NCBI RefSeq assembly: GCF_900114465.1
Contig: NZ_FOTD01000004.1
Coordinates: 1-64,000 of the forward strand
Length of the DNA stretch: 64,000 nt
DNA from: Trichococcus palustris
GTDB taxonomy: Bacteria > Bacillota > Bacilli > Lactobacillales > Aerococcaceae
Direction of reading: 5' to 3'
Each line of letters begins with the position of its first letter. Position 1 is the stretch's first letter. Below the pieces are notes generated by a model, which made no database searches, was not told the DNA's origin, and was given only the letters and a program-made list of their open reading frames with translations. The translations under genes were made by a program, and so were the position numbers. Below, in pieces: positions 33,340 to 41,095 of this stretch.

Positions 33340-33954
33340 CTATATTTGCCAACTATTGAATACGAATGCGTTTGGAACAGTGTTATTAGGGTCATATTTT
33401 TTCAATATGGCTTCGTAATCTTCTTTATAGTGATTGGTCACTTCCATTTGAGGGACGACTTTACTGGCTTCGTTTAAGAAATGGAATGAATCTCGACCCA
33501 TTTCCATACCGCGAGTCGTATGCTTATCCAAAGCGAAGTCAGGCACCTCAGGAACATATCCCATAGCAAAACTTTTGATGACAATATTTTTTAGTAGATC
33601 TGTTGAGCGATCTTTTTCTGATTCAGTTAGGACGCGGATAGCATGAAAGAAAAACATTGCGCGATCGGCTTCATTGTAAGCAAATTCTTTTCGCATTTGG
33701 TTGAAGTTATTCACCATCACTGCAGCATTAGGATTTCCCATGCCAATGTCTTCAACAGAGATAGCTAACAGTCTGCGCCAAAGTTTTTCTTCGAATTGAG
33801 GCGAGGTGATGTACATTTCATATGCAAATTCACAAGCTTCTTTTGTCATACCGCGACGGATGCATTTTTGTAGACTTGAGATCACCTCATCTCCGTTCAA
33901 ATTATTTCTCGTGGTTGTTCTAGCCCACGGATCAGCAATATACTTTTCTTTCAT
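33340..33954 (-). CDS. Stand-alone RarA/MgsA C-terminal-domain-like protein
   Basis: The 204-residue protein has the stretch GDEVISSLQKCIRRG, then WRRLLAISVEDIGMGNPNAA and ATP-independent helical segments. This matches the clamp-loader-like C-terminal region of RarA/MgsA (SALQKSIRG, RRLL-IA-EDIGL-P-A), but the AAA+ ATPase half is missing. ATG 33954 has GGAG 9 bases upstream; METIPMKEK from 33969 is an alternative. It is the first gene of a two-gene operon with a PTS permease. Its function there is unknown; an interaction role is inference. Confidence 0.65.
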   Translation of the reverse strand: MKEKYIADPWARTTTRNNLNGDEVISSLQKCIRRGMTKEACEFAYEMYITSPQFEEKLWRRLLAISVEDIGMGNPNAAVMVNNFNQMRKEFAYNEADRAMFFFHAIRVLTESEKDRSTDLLKNIVIKSFAMGYVPEVPDFALDKHTTRGMEMGRDSFHFLNEASKVVPQMEVTNHYKEDYEAILKKYDPNNTVPNAFVFNSWQI

Positions 33955-33981
33955 AGGTATCGTCTCCATTTCTTTTTCTTG

Positions 33982-33990
33982 TGATATGAT
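33982..33990 (+). promoter_or_regulatory. Extended -10 promoter of the RpiR gene
   Basis: TGATATGAT lies 22 bases before the ATG at 34013, within the 58-base divergent spacer. Confidence 0.4.
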
Positions 33991-34012
33991 AGGTTTTAAA
34001 GAGGTGATCAGT

Positions 34013-34738
34013 ATGAATATTGAAAATTTGTCAAATAAATATAATTTAAATGAAACGGAAAAAAACATTCTCTTATTTATCGAAACACACGCGAAAGAAA
34101 TCAAATCACTAGGGATCCGCGGTGTCGCGAAGCAGTGTTATACCTCGCCAGCTACTATCATCAATTTAGCCAAAAAAATGAATTTCTCTGGATACAGTGA
34201 GCTGGTTTTCAAAATCAAAGGAAATGAGGTAATGGACAAGGAACTTGCTTTGTCTGAAACGACGAAAACATTATTTTATAAAAAGTTAGCAGAACGCTAC
34301 TATGAGGAATTTGAGAAGATAATGAATGATTATCAAGACAAAACGATCATGATTTTAGGTTCTGGTTTTTCTCAGATTATTGGCAATTATATAAATGAGT
34401 CTCTAATCATCAATGGCTTTCGAAGTATTTCGAATTCTCACTTAGAATTGATTCAAAAGGAGTATGCAAAAGAGACACTAATTATTGTAGTCACAGAATC
34501 AGGTGAAACGTCTCGATTAAAAGAATTAGTGAAACAAGCAAATGAAAATGAGATTGAGGTGTTAAGTTTCATTGGCAATGCGAATTCAGCTATTGCGGAT
34601 TATTCCAGATTAGCTATAGCAACCAATGATAATATTCAATTTTCAAAGAATCCTCATGAACCACATCTTTTTTACGGATCTATTTTACTTATTTTCGAAT
34701 TCCTGCTAAGCAAATATTTAAAGCAAACCATCAGCTGA
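34013..34738 (+). CDS. RpiR/MurR-family transcriptional regulator
   Basis: The 241-residue regulator has an N-terminal helix-turn-helix (SLGIRGVAKQCYTSPATIIN) and a SIS sugar-phosphate-binding domain (DKTIMILGSGFSQIIG, TLIIVVTESGETSRL, VLSFIGNANSAIAD). It is divergent from the RarA-C-like/PTS operon across 58 bases and very probably controls it in response to the phosphorylated sugar. The start is ATG 34013, behind AGAGGTGATC. The gene is AT-rich like the rest of the cassette. Confidence 0.9.
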   Translation: MNIENLSNKYNLNETEKNILLFIETHAKEIKSLGIRGVAKQCYTSPATIINLAKKMNFSGYSELVFKIKGNEVMDKELALSETTKTLFYKKLAERYYEEFEKIMNDYQDKTIMILGSGFSQIIGNYINESLIINGFRSISNSHLELIQKEYAKETLIIVVTESGETSRLKELVKQANENEIEVLSFIGNANSAIADYSRLAIATNDNIQFSKNPHEPHLFYGSILLIFEFLLSKYLKQTIS

Positions 34739-34866
34739 TAAATTCATCTTAACAGGTCAACAAGCGTTAGCCTAGCTTATCAGGCCATTCTAAAACCTGT
34801 TTTAAAATCTAAAAACACGTTCAAAACATTAAAAAATAGGAATACCTAGTTGCTTTACAAATGCAG

Positions 34867-34919
34867 AAAAACAAGGCAGCCGCCTCTCCAACGATGGATG
34901 AGGCGGCTGCCTTGTTTTT
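34867..34919 (+). terminator. Terminator of the RpiR gene
   Basis: A 15-bp GC-rich core (CAAGGCAGCCGCCTC and its complement) sits in A/T tails AAAAA and TTTTT. Its stem shares CAGCCGCCTCTC with the terminator at 31893 on the other side of the cassette. Confidence 0.9.
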
Positions 34920-34975
34920 AGTCTGTAAAAATATGAAAAGCACGTATGTCGGCTGAACGAAGAGCGGGAAATGCG

Positions 34976-35006
34976 AAAGAGGCTGGACAAAAGTCCCAGC
35001 CTCTTT
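34976..35006 (-). terminator. Terminator of the YeiH gene
   Basis: On the minus strand AAAGAGGCTGGGAC, loop TTTT and GTCCAGCCTCTTT. Confidence 0.85.
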
Positions 35007-35013
35007 AGTGCTA

Positions 35014-36057
35014 TTACCCAAAAAATACCCGTATCAACACAACAGCCATTAAAACCTGTATCACTCCAACAGCCAACCCATACAGCATGGCTTTCGGTCC
35101 TTCCTTGACGATGTCGGCGAATTTGACGCGCATGCCGATTGCGGCCAAGGCGGCGACTTCGAACTGCGAGCTGATTGCTTTCGAACCGGCCAGGACGGGT
35201 TCCGGCACGCTACCGAAGCTCCTGATAAGGAACAGGATGAGGAAACCGAAGATGAACCAAGGCACACCGACGGAAAGCTTAGCCTTTTCAGCCGGCTTGG
35301 CGATGTCGACGGCCGACCGCGAGAAGAGCGGCTCGCCGTCGACGGTGTTCATACGTCCATAAACGAGCGCCACACCAACCAACAGCAGCACGCGCATCAG
35401 CTTGAAGACAGTCGCCAAGGAGACGACCTCGTCATTCACCAACTTGGCGGAAGCGATGACTTGTCCGATCGATTGCACCGTTCCGCCGATCAGCGCGGAA
35501 GTCTGGATGGTTTCGCTCTTGTAGAGCAGGGCGGACAGTAGCGGCAAAAGGACCATCAGGAAAGTCCCGGTCACATTGACGATGGTGATGGATATGCCTT
35601 TTTCCTTGTCTTCGGCCTTCACGATCGGTGCTACGGTACCGATAGCGGAAGAACCGCAGACCGCATTTCCTGCACCCATCAACAGGGAGAACTTCTTGTT
35701 GAAGCCCAATGCCTTGCCCAGATGATAGGTGACGAAAATCGTCAGTCCCATCTGCAGGACGATGAAAAGCAAGCCTTTCGCACCGGCCGTCTTCAGCACC
35801 TGGAAGTCGAGGATCAGCCCGTTCAGGACGATGGCGTATTCTAGCAGTCGCTTTTCCGAAAATTTCGTCCCTTTGTCCAACTCGGGCCGGTTTAGGAGGG
35901 TGTTTCCCAAAAGAATACCCAGTAGGATGGCGATCAGGGCAGCTCCGAGCGTCGGTAGGAATCTCGCCAATAGCTGGCTCACGGCGGAAATGAGGATGCT
36001 CACGGCCAATCCTGGTAGGATGCCATCCAGCTCCTTTTTGATTGCGTTTATTTTCAT
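35014..36057 (-). CDS. YeiH family putative sulfate/anion exporter
   Basis: This 347-residue membrane protein has about ten hydrophobic segments and family features: LLGILLGNTLLNRPELDKG, LLMGAGNAVCGSSAIGTVAPIVKA and SALIGGTVQSIGQVIASA. The start is ATG 36057, with GGGAG 12 bases upstream. The longer frame to 36177 runs into the divergent LysR gene and is not used. YeiH is commonly paired with a divergent LysR regulator, as here. The transport role is annotation-level only; an internal piece of this gene is duplicated at 31561. Confidence 0.9.
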   Translation of the reverse strand: MKINAIKKELDGILPGLAVSILISAVSQLLARFLPTLGAALIAILLGILLGNTLLNRPELDKGTKFSEKRLLEYAIVLNGLILDFQVLKTAGAKGLLFIVLQMGLTIFVTYHLGKALGFNKKFSLLMGAGNAVCGSSAIGTVAPIVKAEDKEKGISITIVNVTGTFLMVLLPLLSALLYKSETIQTSALIGGTVQSIGQVIASAKLVNDEVVSLATVFKLMRVLLLVGVALVYGRMNTVDGEPLFSRSAVDIAKPAEKAKLSVGVPWFIFGFLILFLIRSFGSVPEPVLAGSKAISSQFEVAALAAIGMRVKFADIVKEGPKAMLYGLAVGVIQVLMAVVLIRVFFG

Positions 36058-36175
36058 GTGTTGCTTACACTCCCGTAAAATGACATATGATAGAGTTATT
36101 TTACCTGAAGTTTTGTATAAATAAAAATAATGATTTATTATATAGGTATAAGAATAACTAATGGGAGGATCCGCC

Positions 36176-37057
36176 ATGCTGGATTACCGCTACAAAACCT
36201 TCTTGACGCTCGTCGAGGAGCTGAACTATACCCGCGCCGCCAAAAAGCTGAACATCACGCAACCGGCCGTCACGCAGCATATGCAACACCTGCAGCAGGA
36301 ACTGGGCGTCCAGCTGTTCCGCTATGAGGGCAAACAGCTTATCGTCACGGAAAAAGGGAGATATCTCCAGGAACAACTCATCCTTCTGAATCAGGACGTG
36401 CAACGGATCCGGAAGCAGCTCACCCAGAATGATGATGCGCCGACCTTGTCTTTCGGTGCCACCTTGACGATCGGCGAGTATGTCATGCCGAGCCTGATCG
36501 GGAGCTATCTGGGGGCACATCCCCGCCACCACCTGTCGATGATTGTCGATAATACCGCCACTTTGGTCGAACTGATCAAGAAAGGAAAAATCGATTTCGC
36601 CCTCATCGAAGGGGATTTCAACCAAAGCCAGCTCGGTTTCGAAAAGTTCTCCGAGGAGCCCTTTATCGGCATCTGTTCAAAAGACAGCCCGTTATGGCGA
36701 AGAGAACAGCCCCTTTCGGCTATCTTCCAGGAGCATCTCTTCGTCCGGGAAGAGGGGTCGGGTTCGCGGCGGATACTGGAGAACGCTTTGTTGCAGGAGG
36801 GGACGAATCTCAGCAGTTTCGAACAATCGACCATCATCGGCAGCATCGGATCGATCAAAAATTTGGTAGGACAGAACCGTGGGATTTCTTTTCTGTACCG
36901 CATCTCCGTCCAAGAGGAACTGGAGAAGGGGACGCTGAAGGAAATCCCCATCCGCTACTTTGCCGTTTCGCACCCCTTCCATGTCATCCATCTGAAAGAG
37001 AACCGGGATTTGGATAAGCTGCGTCATTTTATGTCCTTTCAATCTAACAAATTTTAA
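36176..37057 (+). CDS. LysR-family regulator (YeiE/CysL-like)
   Basis: The 293-residue regulator has an N-terminal winged helix (LNYTRAAKKLNITQPAVTQHM) and a two-lobe effector domain (LSFGATLTIGEYVMPSLIG onward). It diverges from the YeiH gene across about 118 bases, so it most likely activates that exporter. GGGAGG lies 7 bases before ATG 36176. An imperfect TTATT-N13-AATAA dyad at about 36136-36158 is a possible binding site. The effector is unknown; CysL/YeiE relatives respond to sulfur compounds. Confidence 0.9.
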   Translation: MLDYRYKTFLTLVEELNYTRAAKKLNITQPAVTQHMQHLQQELGVQLFRYEGKQLIVTEKGRYLQEQLILLNQDVQRIRKQLTQNDDAPTLSFGATLTIGEYVMPSLIGSYLGAHPRHHLSMIVDNTATLVELIKKGKIDFALIEGDFNQSQLGFEKFSEEPFIGICSKDSPLWRREQPLSAIFQEHLFVREEGSGSRRILENALLQEGTNLSSFEQSTIIGSIGSIKNLVGQNRGISFLYRISVQEELEKGTLKEIPIRYFAVSHPFHVIHLKENRDLDKLRHFMSFQSNKF

Positions 37058-37250
37058 AGTGTCCCGCTATCCTCATTTCGGGATATTTCCGCCTCTTTTC
37101 TTCCTCATCATTCGGCTTTACGGGGCTATTTTGTGTTTCCGCCAAAGCCACGTTGCGCGTACGTTCTTTTTCGCGAAAAAGGGCAGCGCTGGACGGTTCC
37201 AATCCAAATGCGCCGCTCTGTGAATAAGCCACTTGTCCAGCATTAAACCT

Positions 37251-37279
37251 TTGACAATAGGTGCGTAGTAGTGTAATTT
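37251..37279 (+). promoter_or_regulatory. Candidate guaC promoter
   Basis: A perfect TTGACA is followed after 17 bases by TAATTT (3/6). The leader to the ATG is about 105 bases. Confidence 0.4.
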
Positions 37280-37387
37280 ACTATAGGGACTTTACGATAG
37301 AAGACAGCTTTTGCCTTCACGTCCGTGTGTCTGTGTAAAGCGATTCCCATAAGGAAAAGTGCACTAACAGAAAGAGGGAAAATAGAA

Positions 37388-38419
37388 ATGAAAATTTTTG
37401 ACTATGAAGACGTCCAATTAATTCCGAACAAGAGTATTGTTCAAAGCCGCTCAGAATGCGACACGACTGTAGTACTTGGAGGCCGCACGTTCAAATTGCC
37501 GGTGGTGCCTGCGAACATGCAGACCATCCTGGACGAAGAACTTGCAGAAAAATTAGCCAGAGAAGGTTATTTCTATATCATGCACCGTTTTGATGAAGCA
37601 AGCCGTTTGCCATTCATCCAATCTATGCATGCAAAAGGTTTGTTTGCTTCCATCAGCTTGGGAATCAAAGAAGCCGAATTCGATTTCGTAAATGAATTAG
37701 TGGCTAAAAAAGCCGTACCTGAATATACAACCATCGACGTGGCGCATGGCCATTCCGACGAAGTCATTCGCATGATCAAACACGTCAAAGAAGTGATGCC
37801 GGAAACATTCCTGATCGCCGGAAACGTCGGCACTCCTGAAGGCGTCCGTGAATTGGAAAACGCCGGAGCCGATGCTACAAAAGTAGGGATTGGACCTGGT
37901 AAAGTATGCACAACGAAAATTAAGACCGGTTTCGGGACAGGTGGTTGGCAATTGGCTGCAGTCAGCTGGTGTGCAAAAGCTGCCAGCAAACCGATCATCG
38001 CTGACGGCGGGGTCCGTACAAACGGAGATATCGCAAAATCGATCCGTTTCGGCGCAACCATGGTTATGGTAGGCTCGCTATTGGCAGGCCACGACGAATC
38101 ACCGGGCCAAACCAAAGAAATCAACGGCAGACTGTACAAAGAATACTTCGGCAGTGCTTCCGAATATCAAAAAGGCCAGCGCAAGAACGTGGAAGGCAAG
38201 AAAATCTTGACGCCTTACCGCGGAACCATCGTCGATACATTGAACGAAATGCGTGAAGATCTGCAATCATCCATCTCTTATGCAGGTGGGAAAGACATCA
38301 CTGCCATCCGCAAGTGCGACTATGTTTTGGTTAAAAACTCCATCTACAACGGCGACAGCAACCAAGGCATCATCGAAGCCGGCCGCAGCTCATTCGGCGA
38401 AGGCGATACGATCCTTTAA
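37388..38419 (+). CDS. guaC: GMP reductase
   Basis: This 343-residue TIM-barrel enzyme reduces GMP to IMP with NADPH, returning guanine nucleotides to the purine pool. It belongs to the Firmicutes GuaC type: [15 protein letters not shown] at the start, [38 protein letters not shown] with the catalytic cysteine near residue 174, and [20 protein letters not shown] for phosphate binding. The C-terminus is about 16 residues longer than in B. subtilis. GAGGG lies 10 bases before ATG 37388. It is single, with no purine riboswitch seen. Confidence 0.95.
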   Translation: MKIFDYEDVQLIPNKSIVQSRSECDTTVVLGGRTFKLPVVPANMQTILDEELAEKLAREGYFYIMHRFDEASRLPFIQSMHAKGLFASISLGIKEAEFDFVNELVAKKAVPEYTTIDVAHGHSDEVIRMIKHVKEVMPETFLIAGNVGTPEGVRELENAGADATKVGIGPGKVCTTKIKTGFGTGGWQLAAVSWCAKAASKPIIADGGVRTNGDIAKSIRFGATMVMVGSLLAGHDESPGQTKEINGRLYKEYFGSASEYQKGQRKNVEGKKILTPYRGTIVDTLNEMREDLQSSISYAGGKDITAIRKCDYVLVKNSIYNGDSNQGIIEAGRSSFGEGDTIL

Positions 38420-38452
38420 AACTGCAAAACTATTTCTGAACACAATCCATAT

Positions 38453-38491
38453 AGAAAGAGACCCTTACATGAAAGTGTAGGGGTCTCTTTC
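38453..38491 (+). terminator. Terminator after guaC
   Basis: GAAAGAGACCCTTACA, loop and TGTAGGGGTCTCTTTC form a long stem ending in CTTTC. Confidence 0.88.
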
Positions 38492-39447
38492 TTGAAACAA
38501 AAGTTTATTTTTATAATTTTATTTATAGCGTAATAGGGAAATAGTTAAGCCTATGAACAAGATGGCAATGCCATAATGCTTGAAAAGCAGGCACAGTCAA
38601 CTCATTTGTCAAAAATTAAAAGGATATTTGATTATGTATGCGTTTACATTATTAAAGCAGGGAAAACACAAAAAAGTACAATTTCGTATTTTTTATATAT
38701 TTATAACGGAAAATTAACTTTTTGCGAAGGGTAATGTCAACATAAAATATATTTTGGATAATGGTAAATCCATTAGGAAATTAGCTTAATTGCAAAAAAA
38801 CATTTAATTTAAACATATTTTAAAAATGAATGACGACAAATTGGATGAATATAACGAATTAAAGAGTTTTTTTTTACATTTTATCAGGAAATGGAAATCT
38901 GAAAAGAAGGATGCTATACTATGTTCAACAAAGGAAATTCTTTGTTGGCAGTACAACAGAAGTTTGAGAAACGACAAGGATGACGATCGGCCAAAGATTG
39001 TCATTGCCGCAAAAGACACTTGCTGGGGGTAGATTTGTATTAATCAATTAACATTGAAGCAGTCACATGCTATTTCTCTGGTAACCCATAGATGCGATCC
39101 TTTTCTCCGATTTACAAACCTTCATAATAATTAAACTGTTTTTACAAGAAGATGACTCATCCTCAATCAATGATGAAATTCCTCGCTACAAATAATGAAT
39201 AATGCAATCTATTTTATGGGTTTGTCAGGAAAAACGTGGATGAAAAAACTGCTTCACGCAATCTGCAGGTTAGGACATAACTGTCCTGGCCTGTTTTTCC
39301 TTTTTCGAGAAGTCCGGGGCTGCCTGTGTTGGATTAACGAGCAAAGGGATACGGTCATCGATCGGCTCTGCGTACGTAATTTATCCTATAATTAACTTTT
39401 GCCACAGAAAGTGCTCACCTGGATTTGCACCTGAACAAACATCATAC
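38492..39447. other. AT-rich gene-poor stretch with possible gene remnants
   Basis: There is no gene I can support in 950 bases. Short frames at 38826-39032 and 39195-39395 lack ribosome sites and known motifs. A good hairpin with a T tail at 39266-39298 (CAGGTTAGGACA / TGTCCTGGCCTG, TTTTT) has no obvious gene before it, so it may end a lost gene or a small RNA. Confidence 0.5.
39266..39298 (+). terminator. Orphan terminator
   Basis: A 12-bp stem with two G-U pairs, loop TAAC, then TTTTT. No supported gene lies upstream on this strand. Confidence 0.6.
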
Positions 39448-39618
39448 TTATCCTATTAACCAAATGATATTAGGGGAATACTTTGCTGGTGCTTTTGCCA
39501 CTTGTTCATGCTGAATATCCTTGCTGGACAGGTTGGCATCAGTAGTGATTTCCTTTAAAAACAAACTACTGCTACCCATTACTCCTAGAACTATGGACAA
39601 AACAATAAACTTTTTCAT
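39448..39618 (-). CDS. Candidate peptide pheromone precursor (PapR/SHP-like)
   Basis: This 56-codon gene starts at ATG 39618 with AAAGGGG about 10 bases upstream and stops with TAA at 39450-39448. The product has MKK, a hydrophobic stretch FIVLSIVLGVMGSSSLFL (a Sec signal), a polar middle rich in D, E, K and Q, and a short hydrophobic C-terminus KYSPNIIWLIG. That layout matches PapR of the PlcR system, and the tail recalls hydrophobic SHP peptides. It is divergent from, and 116 bases away from, an Rgg/PlcR-type regulator. A perfect -10 TATAAT lies at 39668-39663 with no good -35, as expected for a promoter needing an activator. A role as a signal is inference; a small secreted peptide is directly readable. 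Confidence 0.75.
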   Translation of the reverse strand: MKKFIVLSIVLGVMGSSSLFLKEITTDANLSSKDIQHEQVAKAPAKYSPNIIWLIG

Positions 39619-39662
39619 GATAGCTACCCCTTTTCTGAAAAATATTTTTTCTTGATAATTAC

Positions 39663-39668
39663 ATTATA
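39663..39668 (-). promoter_or_regulatory. -10 of the peptide gene
   Basis: TATAAT on the minus strand, 45 bases before the peptide ATG. No -35 within 16-18 bases. Confidence 0.55.
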
Positions 39669-39686
39669 AAGAAGAGAAATGCAATC

Positions 39687-39711
39687 TGGTATAATTAGTC
39701 GTATAATACTA
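39687..39711 (+). promoter_or_regulatory. Regulator promoter and candidate dyad
   Basis: TGGTATAAT (extended -10, 39687-39695) is followed by a second TATAAT at 39702. TAGT-cg-TATA-at-ACTA (39696-39711) is a partial dyad centred on TATA, placed between the two divergent genes, and is a candidate binding site of the regulator. Confidence 0.45.
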
Positions 39712-39734
39712 TTAAAAAGAAGAAGGTGCAGCCA

Positions 39735-40598
39735 ATGAAAAAAGAGTTCGGAGAAGTTCTTAAAGATATCAGGATAGATAGGGGGTATTCTCAACAGTAT
39801 GTCGCAGAAGGCATTATGGGGCAATCAGCTTACTCAAAAATAGAAAGAAGTGAAATGGAACCTACTTTTCGAAAATGGTTGGCAATCCTGGAAAAACTGA
39901 ATATTTCAGTAGATGAGTTCCGTTACATATTAAACAAAGAAGACTTGACCACAAAAGAAAAGCTAATCAATGAATTTTTCTCCTTGAATTATAATCACCT
40001 TGATGATTTAAAATGGCTTAAAGATGAGATAGTTGCCTACTTAAAGGAAGAGGAAGACTATCTGTTGAGAGACCTTTACTACGCATGTGAAAGCCTGATA
40101 GTTTTAAATGAAACTCAAAACGTAGAAAAAGCACAATTCTTTGCCAAAAAAATTTGGGAACGTATGGAGAAATTTGATAAATGGTATTTATTGGATATCC
40201 GATTAATAAACACCATATTATTTATTTTCCCGATTGATGTAGCCGTGAACATCGGTGAAAGAGTAACCGAACAATTAGTCCCTTACCATAATCTAAAGGA
40301 AGCTGAAATTCCATTGATCAATGTAGATATTAATTTAGCTGTTTTGCTGTTTGAGGATAAAAAATATCATGAAGCACTTTCCTACTTGGAAAAAGCGATT
40401 CCCTTATGCAAGAAATATCAAAAATATATTCAACTAGCACTTGCCTATGCCAGAAAAGGGATCATCTTACAAAAAACAGGGAAAATGGATGAAGGTGCCG
40501 AGCACATCGAGAAGGCATACGCTATATTAAACGCTATCGAAGACAGGAAACTAATAAATGACTTAGAAAAAGAAGTTTCGCATTACATGAGTATGTAA
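39735..40598 (+). CDS. Rgg/PlcR-type (RRNPPA) transcriptional regulator
   Basis: The 287-residue protein has an N-terminal Xre-type helix-turn-helix (KKEFGEVLKDIRIDRGYSQQ, QSAYSKIERSEMEPTFRKW) and then an all-helical TPR-like region. Its last part, ALSYLEKAIPLCKKYQKYIQ and YARKGIILQKTGKMDEGAEH, has clear TPR character. Length and layout fit Rgg, PlcR and MutR, which bind imported peptides in the TPR groove. ATG 39735 has AAGAAGG 8 bases before it. The neighbour on the other strand is the candidate pheromone gene. Which genes it controls is not known; the peptide gene itself is the first candidate. Confidence 0.85.
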   Translation: MKKEFGEVLKDIRIDRGYSQQYVAEGIMGQSAYSKIERSEMEPTFRKWLAILEKLNISVDEFRYILNKEDLTTKEKLINEFFSLNYNHLDDLKWLKDEIVAYLKEEEDYLLRDLYYACESLIVLNETQNVEKAQFFAKKIWERMEKFDKWYLLDIRLINTILFIFPIDVAVNIGERVTEQLVPYHNLKEAEIPLINVDINLAVLLFEDKKYHEALSYLEKAIPLCKKYQKYIQLALAYARKGIILQKTGKMDEGAEHIEKAYAILNAIEDRKLINDLEKEVSHYMSM

Positions 40599-40612
40599 TG
40601 CGAAACTTCTTT
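40569..40612 (+). terminator. Terminator overlapping the regulator stop
   Basis: AAGAAGTTTCGCATTACAT pairs perfectly with its complement around GAGT and ends in CTTCTTT. The stop codon is inside the 3' arm. Confidence 0.88.
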
Positions 40613-40618
40613 GGTTGC

Positions 40619-40679
40619 GTTCTGAAACGCAAGGCTTAAAATTGCTGTGTGCTTAGATGCGTTTCATCACACTCTCTAT
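40619..40679. repeat. Stem-loop repeat D, short copy
   Basis: It begins GTTCTGAAACGC and ends GCGTTTCATCACACTCTCTA. The ends are shared with the copy at 40780-40894, and GAAACGC/GCGTTTC form the stem. Confidence 0.7.
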
Positions 40680-40739
40680 TAGTTGAGTTCTGAATTGCAG
40701 AGGATTCCGCCTAAGTGGTCTAGTCCGCATGGGCAAAAT

Positions 40740-40772
40740 AAAAAGCCCAGCTTTCCAATAAGTTGGGCTTCG
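40740..40772 (-). terminator. Terminator downstream of tRNA-Arg
   Basis: On the minus strand AAGCCCAaCTT and AAGcTGGGCTT are followed by TTTATTTT. Confidence 0.8.
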
Positions 40773-40779
40773 TAAACGT

Positions 40780-40894
40780 GTTCTGAAAGTCAACTCCGGC
40801 ATGCGTTTCGCTTTTTTCTGTGGTTGCTCTGCGAGCAATCCTCAAAAAAGGTTCCAACGATCCGGAGCTAAACGACTTTCATCACACTCTCTAT
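40780..40894. repeat. Stem-loop repeat D, long copy
   Basis: It begins GTTCTGAAAGTC and ends GACTTTCATCACACTCTCTA. The stems are GAAAGTC/GACTTTC and CTCCGG/CCGGAG around about 60 bases. It directly follows tRNA-Arg on the minus strand. Confidence 0.7.
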
Positions 40895-40900
40895 CATTAC

Positions 40901-40972
40901 GGTCCTAAGAAGAATTGAACTTCCGACACCTCGTTTAGGAAACGAGTGCTCTATCCGCTGAGCTATAGGACC
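40901..40972 (-). tRNA. tRNA-Arg (anticodon CCU)
   Basis: On the minus strand the acceptor arms GGTCCTA and TAGGACC, D-arm GCTC...GAGC, anticodon stem CTCGT/ACGAG with loop TTCCTAA, and T-arm GGAAG TTCAATT CTTCT all pair. The anticodon is CCT, reading AGG. CCA is not encoded. Confidence 0.96.
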
Positions 40973-41050
40973 AATACAACACTAGTTATTTTCTCACTTA
41001 TCCGGGTAATTGTCTAGACCATATTGACCGAAATTTCCGATTAAATGATA

Positions 41051-41082
41051 AAAAAAGCCTGAAAGGGGGCCTTCAGGCTTAA
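41051..41082 (-). terminator. Terminator of the small membrane protein gene
   Basis: On the minus strand AAGCCTGA...TTCAGGCTT is followed by TTTTTT. Confidence 0.85.
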
Positions 41083-41095
41083 GAAGTGGGCAGAA

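Noticed and set aside
34741-34866. Small gene between the RpiR gene and its terminator
   Set aside because: Only short frames without ribosome sites are seen.
37257-37387. Purine riboswitch before guaC
   Set aside because: The leader lacks the conserved three-way junction loops and no terminator/antiterminator pair is seen.
38921-39049. Two tiny overlapping frames (20 and 23 codons, ATGA overlap) as peptide genes
   Set aside because: The first has AAGGA upstream, but neither product is hydrophobic or secreted and no partner gene is evident. Chance is likely.
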